Assembly: GCF_002929555.1 (NCBI RefSeq)
Contig: NZ_PJJP01000033.1
Span: 124,001-188,000 of the forward strand
DNA from: Cryobacterium sp. N22
GTDB lineage: Bacteria > Actinomycetota > Actinomycetes > Actinomycetales > Microbacteriaceae
DNA: 64,000 bases
Direction: 5' to 3'
Part shown: piece by piece, positions 1 to 8,494 of the stretch
How positions within the stretch are numbered: the stretch's first letter is position 1
How the letters are laid out: each line of letters opens with the position of its first letter
Notes under the pieces: generated by a model
Database searches by the model: none
Told to the model about the DNA's origin: nothing
The model's input: the letters and a program-made list of their open reading frames with translations, nothing else
Made by a program: the position numbers and the translations under genes

Positions 1-23
1 GAGAGCCCACGACAGACCGGTGG

Positions 24-2003
24 GTGAAGGGCACGACCGGGCTTCGCTACGGTGGCGATTACAACCCGGAGCAGTGGCCACGCGAGACCTGGCTGGAAGA
101 CATCGAGCTGATGAAACAGGCCGGTATCAACCTGGTCAGCATCGCGATCTTCGCCTGGGGCATCCTGGAGCCGCGCGAGGGCGAATACGACTTCAGCAAG
201 CTCGATGACATCTTCGGCCTGCTGCACGAGGCCGGCATCGACATCGACCTGGCCACGCCCACCGCGGCGCCGCCGGCCTGGTTCTGGAAGAAGTACCCGG
301 ACTCCCGGCCGGTCACCCGCGACGGCATCACCCTGGGCAACGGTTCCCGCGGCATGGTCAGCCCGTCGAGCCCCGACTACCGCCGGGCCGCCGCCGCGAT
401 CACCGAGCAGCTCGCCCGCCGGTACGCGAACCACCCGGCCCTCGTGCTCTGGCACGTGCACAACGAGTACGGCGCGCCGATCAGCGACTCCTACGACGAC
501 TACTCGGTCGCCGCCTTCAGGATCTGGCTGCAGAAGCGTTACGGCACCCTCGACACCCTCAACGAGAAGTGGGGCACCACCTTCTGGGGCCAGGTCTACG
601 GCGAGTGGGACGAGATCGACGCACCCCGCCAGTCGGCCTCGGTGACCAACCAGGCGCAGCGCCTGGACTTCCACCGGTTCACCTCCGACGCTCTGCTCGA
701 GTGCTACATCAACGAGCGTGACGTCATCCGCCGGTTCACCCCGGACATCCCCGTGACCACCAACTTCATGGCCACCAACTGCCTCTCCCCGGACTACTGG
801 AAGTGGGCCAGGGAAGTGGACATCGTCGCCAACGACCACTATCTGGTGGCCGAACGCGCCGACAACCACGTGCTGCTGGCGATGGATGCCGACCTCTCCA
901 GGTCACTGGCCGGCGGGGCCCCGTGGATCCTGATGGAGCACTCCACCGGCGCCGTCAACTGGCAGCCGCGCAACATCGCCAAGCGTGCCGGCGAGATGGC
1001 CCGTAATTCGCTTTCCCACCTGGCCCGCGGCGCCGACGGCATCCTGTTCTTCCAGTTCCGGGCCTCCAGGTTCGGCGTCGAGAAGTTCCACTCCGCGATG
1101 CTGCCGCATGCCGGAGCCGAGACCCGGGTCTGGCGCGAGGTCGTTGCACTGGGCGAAAGCCTCGGGTCACTCGAGGCCGTGCGTGGATCCCGCGTGCAGG
1201 CTCGCGTGGCGCTGCTCTGGGACACCGAGTCGTTCTGGGCCCAGGACTTCGAATGGCGTCCGAGTGCCGAACTGGGCCACCGTGAACGCCTCGAGGCCTT
1301 CTACACGGCACTCTGGAACCGCAACGTCTCGGTGGACTTCGCACATCCCACTGCCGACCTCACCGGCTACGACCTCGTCATCGCACCCAGCCTCTACCTC
1401 GCCGGACCGGCGGCGTCGGCGAACCTCACCGGCTACGTGCGGGACGGCGGCCACCTGGTGGTCTCCTACTTCTCTGGAATCGTCGATGAAAACGACACCG
1501 TCTACCCCGGAGCCGCGCCCGGCGCGCTGCGCGAGGTGCTCGGCCTGACCATCCCCGAGTTCCTCCCCCTGCACGAGAGCGAGACCGTCACCCTCAGCGA
1601 TTCCCGCACCGGAACCGCCTGGACCGACGACATCGAGGTCTCCACCGCCGAGGTGCTGGCCCGGTACGTGGACGGCCCCGCCGCCGGCGGACCGGCCCTC
1701 ACCCGCAACGCCTTCGGTGCGGGGTCCGCCTGGTACATCTCGACCAAGCTCACCGGCACCGACCTGGACTCCCTGCTGCTCGACGTGCTCAACACGGCCG
1801 GCATCGAGGCGGCCCGCGGCATCGATGGTGTCGAGACCATCATCCGGTCCACCGACACCGACGAGTTCCTGTTCCTGATCAACCACACGGATGCCGACCA
1901 GTCCTGGCCGGCCACCGGAACCGAGCTGCTCACGAACGACGCGGTCGACGGCACCGTCCTGGTTCCGGCCGGGCTCACCCGGGTGGTGCATCGCACCCTG
2001 TAG
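24..2003 (+). CDS. Beta-galactosidase, glycoside hydrolase family 42
   Basis: About 659 residues, the usual GH42 length. The N-terminus has the family opening YGGDYNPEQWP. The catalytic TIM barrel holds the acid/base Glu148 in HVHNEYG and the probable nucleophile Glu305 in LMEHSTGAVNWQ. A beta-galactosidase trimerisation domain (from about residue 390) and a short C-terminal domain follow. There is no signal peptide, so it should act in the cytoplasm on imported galacto-oligosaccharides. It lies 106 nt before a secreted GH53 galactanase, the classic galactan pairing (compare ganA/ganB of Bacillus). The start is GTG at 24, placed by the family N-terminus; no stop separates it from the window edge, so a further upstream start is possible. 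Family is certain; exact substrate is inferred. Confidence 0.93.
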   Translation: MKGTTGLRYGGDYNPEQWPRETWLEDIELMKQAGINLVSIAIFAWGILEPREGEYDFSKLDDIFGLLHEAGIDIDLATPTAAPPAWFWKKYPDSRPVTRDGITLGNGSRGMVSPSSPDYRRAAAAITEQLARRYANHPALVLWHVHNEYGAPISDSYDDYSVAAFRIWLQKRYGTLDTLNEKWGTTFWGQVYGEWDEIDAPRQSASVTNQAQRLDFHRFTSDALLECYINERDVIRRFTPDIPVTTNFMATNCLSPDYWKWAREVDIVANDHYLVAERADNHVLLAMDADLSRSLAGGAPWILMEHSTGAVNWQPRNIAKRAGEMARNSLSHLARGADGILFFQFRASRFGVEKFHSAMLPHAGAETRVWREVVALGESLGSLEAVRGSRVQARVALLWDTESFWAQDFEWRPSAELGHRERLEAFYTALWNRNVSVDFAHPTADLTGYDLVIAPSLYLAGPAASANLTGYVRDGGHLVVSYFSGIVDENDTVYPGAAPGALREVLGLTIPEFLPLHESETVTLSDSRTGTAWTDDIEVSTAEVLARYVDGPAAGGPALTRNAFGAGSAWYISTKLTGTDLDSLLLDVLNTAGIEAARGIDGVETIIRSTDTDEFLFLINHTDADQSWPATGTELLTNDAVDGTVLVPAGLTRVVHRTL

Positions 2004-2109
2004 CCCGCGCTGCACCCTCGCCGGGGTGCGGGTTCGCCCGCACCCCGGCCCTGCTACGCACCACACGCACCACAACGCTGCATCCCGCTGTACCTGTCAA
2101 GGAGGACAC

Positions 2110-4110
2110 ATGAAAGCACACTGGCACAACGTCGCCTCGCGACGTTCCAGACTCATCACCGTCGTGGGAGGTGCAGCGGCCGTCCTGATCGGATCGGGTG
2201 TCGGTTTGACCCCCCTCGGTGCTGCCCCAGCGGTGGCCGCACCGGCGCCGACGGTCGGCAACGCGGGCTTCGAATCCGGCCTCGACGGCTGGACCAGCAC
2301 CGGAGTTGTCGGCTCCGCCACCGTCGCGGCGGCCGGCCAGGACTCCGACCACAGGCTCAACCAGTGGCTGGACGTCGACGGCACGGTCACGACCAGCCAG
2401 AGCGTCTCGGGGCTGACCCCGGGCTGGTGGACCTTCAGCGCAGCGGTGAAGTCCGGCGGTCCGGTCGGCTCCTCCCAGCTGGTCACGTCGGGGTGCGCCG
2501 TGGACGGCGCCACGACAGTGCCATCCACCGAGACCGATGATCGCTGGCTGCAGCTCTCGGTGAGCGCTTACGTGACCGACGACTCGTGCACCGTCGGTCT
2601 CACGACCAGCGGCGCCGGCGCCTGGGCGAGCCTGGACTCGGTGACGCTGGCCGCCGGCCAGGTCACCAGGGACATCCGCGGCGCCGACCTCTCCGGCTTG
2701 CCCCGCAACGAAGACCACGGCGCGGCCTACTTCGCGGCCGACGGCTCAGCGGTCGATCCGGTGGAGGCCTTCGCCGACGCCGGCTCCAATCTCGTGCGCC
2801 TCAAAGTCTGGGTCGATCCGGCCGACGGCTACAACGACACCGCCGACGTCGTCGCGATGGCACTGCGGGCGAAGGCCGCCGGCATGCAGGTCCTCGTGGA
2901 CTTCCACTACTCCGACCGGTGGACCGATCCGGGTGCCCAGGGCGTTCCCGCCGCGTGGGTGGGAATGAGTGCCGCGGAGATGACCGTGGCCCTCACCGAC
3001 TACACCACCACGGTGATGACCGCTCTGGTGGATGCGGGCGTCACCCCGTATGCCGCCCAGGTGGGCAACGAAATCAACCCGGGAATGCTCTGGCCGCTCG
3101 GCCAGACGTGGGACGTCGACACGACGGACACCGTGACCGGGGCCCAGTGGGACACCCTGGCCGGGTTCCTCACGGCCGGCTCCACAGCCGTCACCGCGGT
3201 CAGTCCGTCGACCAAGGTGATGCTGCACCTCACCAATATCAACAACGGCATCGGCGGCCTCACCTGGTGGTTCGACGAGGTCACCGCCAGATCCGTGCCC
3301 TTCGACCTCATCGGGCTGTCCTACTACGGCTTCTGGCACGGCACTCTCGCCGACATGCAGGAGGCGGTGACCGTGCTCTCGGAGCGCTATGACCGCGATG
3401 TGATTGTCGTGGAGACGTCGTACCCGTTCACCCTCGACGACAACCCGAACCCGGCGTGGGAGAACGTCATCGACCTGCCCGCCGAACTCGTGACCGGTTA
3501 TCCGGCCACTCCCGCCGGACAGGCCGCCAACTTCCGGGCGGTGCAGGATGTCGTCGCGGCGGCCCCCGGCGGCCGCGGCCTGGGCGTCGTGTACTGGGAG
3601 CCGGCCTGGACCTCGGTTCCCGGCGCCGGCTGGGACCCGGCCGACCCGGCCTCCGGCAACGCCTGGGAGAACCAGGCCGTCTTCGACTTCGACGGCCGGG
3701 CGCTGCCCGCGCTGCTCGAATTCGCGGCGGACCCGATCACCCCCGTGACACCGCCCGTCGTCGTGCCGGAGCCGCCCGTCGTGGTCGTGCCCGATCCCCC
3801 GGTCGTCGTCGTTCCCGACCCGCCGGTCGTCGTCGTTCCCGACCCGCCGGTCGCGGTCGTGCCCGATCCCCCGGCGCAGAATCCTGTCGGCACGATCCCC
3901 GGCGCTCCGACTCCCGCGGTTCAGACGCCGCCATCGTCGACACCTGTTGCCGCTGCGGCCTCCGGCGCGCGCACCCTGGCCGTGACGGGTTCGGAACCGG
4001 TCCCGATCGGATCGATCGCGCTGGCCAGCCTGCTCCTCGGCCTGGGCGGCCTGGTGCTGGCCCGCCGGTCACGCCGGCAGGAAACCGTGGCACGCGACCC
4101 GCGGGCCTGA
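2110..4110 (+). CDS. Secreted, wall-anchored arabinogalactan endo-beta-1,4-galactanase (GH53)
   Basis: 666 residues. The start is ATG 2110 behind a strong AGGAGG; the frame is open further upstream but no better start is seen. Residues 1-44 are a signal peptide (cleavage after AVAA). Residues 48-185 form a beta-rich carbohydrate-binding-like domain. The GH53 barrel runs from RDIRGADLSG (187) to about 541, with acid/base Glu321 in QVGNEINPG and nucleophile Glu435 in VVETSYPF. A Pro/Val repeat linker then leads to LAVTG (623-627), a hydrophobic helix and an RRSRR tail. LAxTG is the signal read by class E sortases of high-GC Gram-positives, so the enzyme is probably displayed on the wall. It would cut galactan outside for the GH42 enzyme inside. 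Confidence 0.92.
   Translation: MKAHWHNVASRRSRLITVVGGAAAVLIGSGVGLTPLGAAPAVAAPAPTVGNAGFESGLDGWTSTGVVGSATVAAAGQDSDHRLNQWLDVDGTVTTSQSVSGLTPGWWTFSAAVKSGGPVGSSQLVTSGCAVDGATTVPSTETDDRWLQLSVSAYVTDDSCTVGLTTSGAGAWASLDSVTLAAGQVTRDIRGADLSGLPRNEDHGAAYFAADGSAVDPVEAFADAGSNLVRLKVWVDPADGYNDTADVVAMALRAKAAGMQVLVDFHYSDRWTDPGAQGVPAAWVGMSAAEMTVALTDYTTTVMTALVDAGVTPYAAQVGNEINPGMLWPLGQTWDVDTTDTVTGAQWDTLAGFLTAGSTAVTAVSPSTKVMLHLTNINNGIGGLTWWFDEVTARSVPFDLIGLSYYGFWHGTLADMQEAVTVLSERYDRDVIVVETSYPFTLDDNPNPAWENVIDLPAELVTGYPATPAGQAANFRAVQDVVAAAPGGRGLGVVYWEPAWTSVPGAGWDPADPASGNAWENQAVFDFDGRALPALLEFAADPITPVTPPVVVPEPPVVVVPDPPVVVVPDPPVVVVPDPPVAVVPDPPAQNPVGTIPGAPTPAVQTPPSSTPVAAAASGARTLAVTGSEPVPIGSIALASLLLGLGGLVLARRSRRQETVARDPRA
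3772..3867 (+). repeat. Four in-frame 24-bp repeats coding PPVVVVPD
   Basis: Four consecutive 24-nt units encode PPVVVVPD (the last is PPVAVVPD) in the linker between the GH53 barrel and the wall-sorting signal. It is probably a rigid wall-spanning stalk. Unit number may vary between strains by slippage. Confidence 0.85.
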
Positions 4111-4121
4111 TCGGACCGGCC

Positions 4122-4796
4122 TCAGGACAGAAGCGCGAACGCCCGAACCGGAAAGGTGCCGAAGTCCCGCACACGCGGCGGCACGGCGAAGAAGCGGGCT
4201 CCCCGGTCGGGGAGCCCGCTGAGCCCGGTGAGGTGCTCCACCACGGGGATCCCCGCGGCCAGCAACAGCGAGTGCGCCGGCCGCTCGCCGCCGGACTCAG
4301 TGTCGTCGATGTTGAGAGAATCGATTCCCACCAGGGCCACACCTGCGGCCACGAGCGCCCTGGCGCCGTCGCCGGTGAGGAACGGCGCCCCATTCGCGTA
4401 GGCCGCCGTGGCAAAGCGGCGGTCCCACCCGGTGTGCAGCAGCACGGCGGTTCCGTTCAGATCCCGGCCGTCGAAGGCGGACGCCGGGATTCCCCGTCCC
4501 GACGCCTGCTCGCTGCGGAAAACGTGTGCGGGCAGGTCGGCGAGGGCCTCGAGCGGCAGTCCGGCCAGGTCGACCCCGCCGTCATACCTGTAGAACGGGC
4601 TGTCGAGGTAGGTGCCGGTGTTACCGATCATCGTGATGGTGTCCATGGCGAACTCGGTGCCCTCCGAGTAATGGCTGCGCGAGTCCGCCCTGGTCAGATG
4701 CGGTGTGATCACCGGCGCCGGCAACCCGGGGTAGGTCACCAGCCCTGCGCTGATCTCCTGGCTGAGGTCGACGAAGCGGGAGGCGGGAGCCTGCAT
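4122..4796 (-). CDS. Cyclase-family (kynurenine formamidase-like fold) protein with altered metal motif
   Basis: 224 residues of the PF04199 cyclase/formamidase fold: FVDLSQEISAGLVTYPGLP at residues 8-26, and a C-terminal half with the GVALVGIDSLNIDD strand. The canonical metal motif HxGTHxDAPxH reads N59-T-G-T-Y63-L-D65-S-P-F-Y69, so three His ligands are replaced and only Asp is kept. The fold is therefore likely but formamidase activity is not. It stands alone, convergent with the GH53 gene (11-nt gap) and about 146 nt downstream of metB on the same strand. It may belong to a known His-less subgroup of the family; I cannot check that here. Confidence 0.75.
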   Translation of the reverse strand: MQAPASRFVDLSQEISAGLVTYPGLPAPVITPHLTRADSRSHYSEGTEFAMDTITMIGNTGTYLDSPFYRYDGGVDLAGLPLEALADLPAHVFRSEQASGRGIPASAFDGRDLNGTAVLLHTGWDRRFATAAYANGAPFLTGDGARALVAAGVALVGIDSLNIDDTESGGERPAHSLLLAAGIPVVEHLTGLSGLPDRGARFFAVPPRVRDFGTFPVRAFALLS

Positions 4797-4942
4797 GGGG
4801 AGTTCTCTCTGCTCGGTGAAGAGGCCGGGAAGAAAGCCCGGGTGGGAGGCGAAAACCGCCCCCGTAAACCCACTCTGCCCGACTCGGGCACCCCTACCAA
4901 TGGCAGAACCGACATGGTTCGTCGAATTCCTGCCCCGTGCCG

Positions 4943-6103
4943 TCAGGCGCTGGGCAGCGCCTGTGCGAGGTCGGCCAGCAGGTCGTCGATGTCTTCGATG
5001 CCCACCGACAGGCGCACGATGTTGGTGGCCACCTCGAGTTCGGTGCCGCGCACGGAGGCATGCGTCATCTCGGACGGGTAGTTCACCAGCGATTCGACGC
5101 CGCCGAGCGATTCGGCCAGCTGGAACAGGTGCATCGACTCGGCGAAACGCCGGGCCGCGCTTTCGCCGCCACGGAACGCCAGGGAGAGCATGCCACCGAA
5201 CGCGCTCATCTGAGCCGCGGCCAACTCGTGGCCCGGGTGGCTCTCCAACCCCGGGTAGTAAACCTTCTCGATGGCCGGGTGGTTCTGGAGGTACCGGGCG
5301 ATGGCGAGCGCGTTGCTGCTGTGCCGTTCCATCCGCACCGCGAGGGTCTTGATGCCGCGCACGGTGAGCCAGGCATCCAGCGGCGCGGACACCGGGCCGG
5401 CCGCGAACTGGATGAACTTCACCTTCTCGGCGAGTTCGTCGTCGTTGATGACCAGGCCGCCGCCGATGACGTCGGAGTGACCACCGAGGTACTTGGTGGT
5501 GGAGTGCACGACCACGTCGGCGCCGAGGGCGAGGGGCTGCTGCAGGGCGGGCGATGCGAAGGTGTTGTCCACGACCACGAGCACGCCGTGCCGGTGCCCG
5601 ATCTCGACGAGGCCGGCGATGTCGCTGATCTTCATCAGCGGGTTGCTCGGCGTCTCCACCCAGAGGATCTTGGTCTCGCCGGGGATGATGGCGGCCTCGA
5701 CGGCGGCCAGGTCGCTCATCTCCACGGTGCTGTTGCGCACGCCCCAGGCGCCGTGCACCCGGTTGATCAGGCGGTGCGTTCCGCCGTAGACGTCGTTGCC
5801 GAGCACCACGTGGTCACCCGGAACGAGGACCGCGCGCAGCAGGCTGTCCTCGGCGGCGAGGCCGCTGGCGAACGACAGGCCGTGCCTGCCGCCCTCGAGC
5901 GCGGCGAGCATGGTTTCCAGCGACGTGCGGGTGGGGTTGCCGCCGCGGCTGTACTCGTAGCCGCCGCGCAGTCCCCCGATGCCGTCCTGCACGTAGGTGG
6001 AGGTCTGGTAGATCGGCGGGATGACGGCGCCGGTGGTCGGGTCGAACTCCTGACCGGCGTGGATGGCGATGGTGTTGAACTTCTGGTTCTCGGACTGGCT
6101 CAT
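4943..6103 (-). CDS. metB: Cystathionine gamma-synthase (Cys/Met PLP enzyme)
   Basis: 386 residues, full length for the Cys/Met metabolism PLP family. It has the N-terminal YxYSRGGNPT phosphate-binding segment and the PLP Lys204 in HSTTKYLGGHSD. It is expected to join O-acetyl or O-succinyl-homoserine with cysteine to make cystathionine. The family cannot be split from cystathionine gamma-lyase by eye. Because it follows cbs by 65 nt on the same strand, the pair could equally run reverse transsulfuration (homocysteine to cysteine), with this gene as the lyase. Confidence 0.88.
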   Translation of the reverse strand: MSQSENQKFNTIAIHAGQEFDPTTGAVIPPIYQTSTYVQDGIGGLRGGYEYSRGGNPTRTSLETMLAALEGGRHGLSFASGLAAEDSLLRAVLVPGDHVVLGNDVYGGTHRLINRVHGAWGVRNSTVEMSDLAAVEAAIIPGETKILWVETPSNPLMKISDIAGLVEIGHRHGVLVVVDNTFASPALQQPLALGADVVVHSTTKYLGGHSDVIGGGLVINDDELAEKVKFIQFAAGPVSAPLDAWLTVRGIKTLAVRMERHSSNALAIARYLQNHPAIEKVYYPGLESHPGHELAAAQMSAFGGMLSLAFRGGESAARRFAESMHLFQLAESLGGVESLVNYPSEMTHASVRGTELEVATNIVRLSVGIEDIDDLLADLAQALPSA

Positions 6104-6168
6104 GGTGTGGTCGCTTTCGAAAGAGTCGGGGTGCGTCGGGCCGGGCGCAGCAGCTGCGCGGGCGGGAG

Positions 6169-7533
6169 TTAGACGCTGAGGTAGGTGAGGAGGTCGTGCC
6201 GGGTGATCACGCCGAGCGGTTTGCCGCCGTCGGTGACCAGCAGCGCGTCGTGTTCGGCGAATGCGGCGCGGGCCGAACCGACGGGCTCGTTCACGCCGAT
6301 CAGCGGCAGGGCATCGCCCACGATCGAGCCGACCTTGTCGGTGAGCTTGGCTTCGCCGGAGAACACCCGGCCCATCAGGCTGCGTTCATCGAGCGCGCCG
6401 ACGACCTCGCCCATCACGACGGGCGGCTTGGCCGCGAGCACCAGCAGCTGTGACACGCTCGCCGAGGTCATCGTCTCGATGGCGTCGCGCACGGTGTCGT
6501 TCGGGTGCACGTAGACGAATGCCGGGAGGGTTCCGGTCTTGGAGTGCAGCAGGTCGGCCACGGTGTGGCCGGCGGGCGCATTCGAGAAGCCGTAACTCCG
6601 CATCCAGCCGTCGTTGAAGATCTTGCCCAGGTAACCGCGGCCACCGTCGGGCAGCAGCACGACCACAACGGCGTCGGCGGGCAGGTCCTTGGCGGCCTGC
6701 AGGGCCGCGACGACAGCCATCCCGCTCGAGCCGCCCACCAGGATGCCCTCTTCGAGGGCGAGACGGCGGGTCATGGCGAACGAGTCCGCGTCGGAGACCG
6801 CGATGATCTCGTGCGGCACGGCCGGGTCGTACGCGCCAGGCCAGAAGTCCTCGCCGACACCCTCGACGAGGTAGGGCCGGCCGCTGCCGCCCGAGTAGAC
6901 CGATCCCTCGGGGTCGGCGCCGATGATGCGCACGGCGTCGTTCGACACCTCCCGCAGGTAGCGGCCGGTTCCGGTGATGGTGCCACCGGTGCCGACGCCG
7001 GCGACGAAGTGGGTGACCGTTCCGTCGGTGTCGCTCCAGATCTCCGGGCCGGTGGACTCGTAGTGGCTGAGCGGGCCGTTCGGGTTGGCGTACTGGTTGG
7101 GCTTGAAGGCGCCGGGGATCTCCCGGGCGAGGCGGTCGGACACGCTGTAGTACGACTCGGGGTCGTCGGGGGCGACGGAGGTCGGAGTCACCACGATCTC
7201 GGCGCCGTAGGCAGTGAGAACATTGCGCTTGTCCTCGCCCACCTTGTCCGGCAGCACGAAGACGCACTTGTAACCGCGCTGCTGGGCCACCAGGGCCAGG
7301 CCGACGCCGGTGTTGCCGGAGGTCGGCTCGACGATGGTGCCGCCGGGCTTGAGGAGTCCGTCGCGTTCGGCGGCATCGATGATGCGGATGGCGATGCGGT
7401 CCTTCGCGGACCCGCCGGGGTTGAGGTATTCGAGCTTGACCAGCACGGTGGCGGAGATGCCCTCCGTGACCTTGTGCAGCTTGACCAGCGGCGTGTTGCC
7501 GATGAGGTCGAGGATGGTGTCAGCGATTTTCAT
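6169..7533 (-). CDS. cbs: Cystathionine beta-synthase
   Basis: 454 residues. The N-terminal PLP type II fold has Lys44 in GGSAKDRIA, the substrate loop TSGNTG and the glycine-rich GTGGTITGTGRYL loop. The C-terminal third carries two CBS domains ending in GVITRHDLLTYLSV. The CBS pair separates it from the shorter cysteine synthase CysK. It condenses serine and homocysteine to cystathionine, the entry to reverse transsulfuration; a cysteine-synthase side activity is possible. The start is ATG 7533 with AAGGA upstream. A 13-codon Cys-rich ORF lies 102 nt upstream in the leader, suggesting control by cysteine supply. It is probably co-transcribed with metB. Confidence 0.93.
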   Translation of the reverse strand: MKIADTILDLIGNTPLVKLHKVTEGISATVLVKLEYLNPGGSAKDRIAIRIIDAAERDGLLKPGGTIVEPTSGNTGVGLALVAQQRGYKCVFVLPDKVGEDKRNVLTAYGAEIVVTPTSVAPDDPESYYSVSDRLAREIPGAFKPNQYANPNGPLSHYESTGPEIWSDTDGTVTHFVAGVGTGGTITGTGRYLREVSNDAVRIIGADPEGSVYSGGSGRPYLVEGVGEDFWPGAYDPAVPHEIIAVSDADSFAMTRRLALEEGILVGGSSGMAVVAALQAAKDLPADAVVVVLLPDGGRGYLGKIFNDGWMRSYGFSNAPAGHTVADLLHSKTGTLPAFVYVHPNDTVRDAIETMTSASVSQLLVLAAKPPVVMGEVVGALDERSLMGRVFSGEAKLTDKVGSIVGDALPLIGVNEPVGSARAAFAEHDALLVTDGGKPLGVITRHDLLTYLSV

Positions 7534-7635
7534 AGTGGGATCCTTACGTCGATTGACGTGTCGCGGGACGATGCAGGCGTGGCCGCTGGCCTGGGTGGGC
7601 GGTCCTGGAACCGAGAGTGTGAGTGTGCGGGTCGG

Positions 7636-7677
7636 CTAGCGAAAGCGGCAACAGGGACACGACGTCAGGGTGATCAC
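7636..7677 (-). CDS. Candidate cysteine-sensing leader peptide upstream of cbs
   Basis: A 13-codon ORF starts with GTG at 7677 and ends with TAG at 7636; it reads VITLTSCPCCRFR. Three of 13 residues are Cys, two adjacent. The hexamer TAGAGT (7689-7684 on this strand) ends exactly 6 nt before the GTG, the spacing of a leaderless actinobacterial promoter. Cys-rich leaderless ORFs that act as cysteine-responsive attenuators are known in mycobacteria. Here the downstream gene, cbs, fits. I did not find a clear terminator/antiterminator pair between it and cbs, so the mechanism is open. The ORF is too short to be statistically safe. Confidence 0.5.
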   Translation of the reverse strand: MITLTSCPCCRFR

Positions 7678-7683
7678 TCCTTC

Positions 7684-7689
7684 ACTCTA
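7684..7689 (-). promoter_or_regulatory. -10 box of a putative leaderless promoter for the cbs leader
   Basis: On the minus strand the hexamer is TAGAGT followed by six bases (GAAGGA) and then the GTG of the leader ORF. No convincing -35 box is seen at 17-18 bp. Confidence 0.45.
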
Positions 7690-7807
7690 GTCGCCGCCCG
7701 GGATTACCGGCCAGCCTGTGAACCATCTGTGAGATCGTCGGCCGAGGAAGGCTGGGCCCCGGTCCATGCGTTCGAATAAGTGCACAGCAAAACGAAAGAG
7801 GCCCCTC

Positions 7808-8494
7808 GTGACCCCTGCCCAGCCCACCGGCACATCCGGATCGTCGTCGCCCAAGCCCGGCGTCAAGCAGCAACGGGCTGCGCAGCGCGCCCAGAAGCTC
7901 GAGCAGTACCACCGCGAGCAGAAGCGCACCGCCCGCAACCGGCGCATCGGGCTGATCAGCGGGATCACCGTGGCCGTCGCGGTCATCGGCCTGCTGATCA
8001 CCTCGATCGTGCTCACCCCGCAGAGCGCGAGCTACTCTGCGGGCGGCGATGGCGCCGACATCGACGGCGTGGAGACCTTCGAGAACGCGTCGTTGCACGT
8101 GGAGACCCCGGTCTCGTACCCGCAGACCCCGCCCGCCGGCGGCGACCACAACCCCACCTGGCTCAACTGCGGCGTCTATACCGAACCCGTGCCGAACGAG
8201 AACGCCGTGCACTCCCTCGAGCACGGTGCCCTCTGGGTGACCTACGACCCGTCCATCTCCGATGACGAGCTGGCCACGCTCAAGCAGGCGCTCCCGTCCA
8301 CCTACGTGATCCTCTCGCCGTTCGACGGCCTCCCCGCCCCCATCGTGGTGAGCGGCTGGAACGTGCAGCTCCAGGTCGACTCCGCCGACGACGAGCGCAT
8401 CACCGCCTTCTTCGAGGAGCACTGGAAGAGCAACAACGTTCCCGAACCCGGCGCACTCTGCACCGGTGCCTACGATGCCCCCGGAAAGGCGTAG
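7808..8494 (+). CDS. DUF3105 membrane-anchored protein
   Basis: 228 residues from GTG 7808, chosen because AAAGAGG lies about 7 nt upstream; an ATG at 7766 in frame would add 14 residues but lacks a ribosome site. A basic cytoplasmic N-terminus (to about residue 55) is followed by one membrane helix (GLISGITVAVAVIGLLITSI), then an extracytoplasmic DUF3105 domain with the conserved GGDHNPTWLNCGVY and LEHGALWVTYDP stretches. The conserved Cys and His residues suggest metal or redox chemistry, but the function of DUF3105 is not established. It overlaps the next gene by 20 nt, and the DUF3105/DUF305 pairing is common in actinobacteria. Confidence 0.85.
   Translation: MTPAQPTGTSGSSSPKPGVKQQRAAQRAQKLEQYHREQKRTARNRRIGLISGITVAVAVIGLLITSIVLTPQSASYSAGGDGADIDGVETFENASLHVETPVSYPQTPPAGGDHNPTWLNCGVYTEPVPNENAVHSLEHGALWVTYDPSISDDELATLKQALPSTYVILSPFDGLPAPIVVSGWNVQLQVDSADDERITAFFEEHWKSNNVPEPGALCTGAYDAPGKA

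Noticed and set aside
3456..5081. 541-codon plus-strand frame across the GH53 end, the cyclase gene and metB end
   Set aside because: It crosses three unrelated genes in shadow frames and has no recognisable domain or ribosome site.
6169..7533. Calling this gene cysK
   Set aside because: Two C-terminal CBS domains and the 454-residue length fit cystathionine beta-synthase, not cysteine synthase of about 310 residues.
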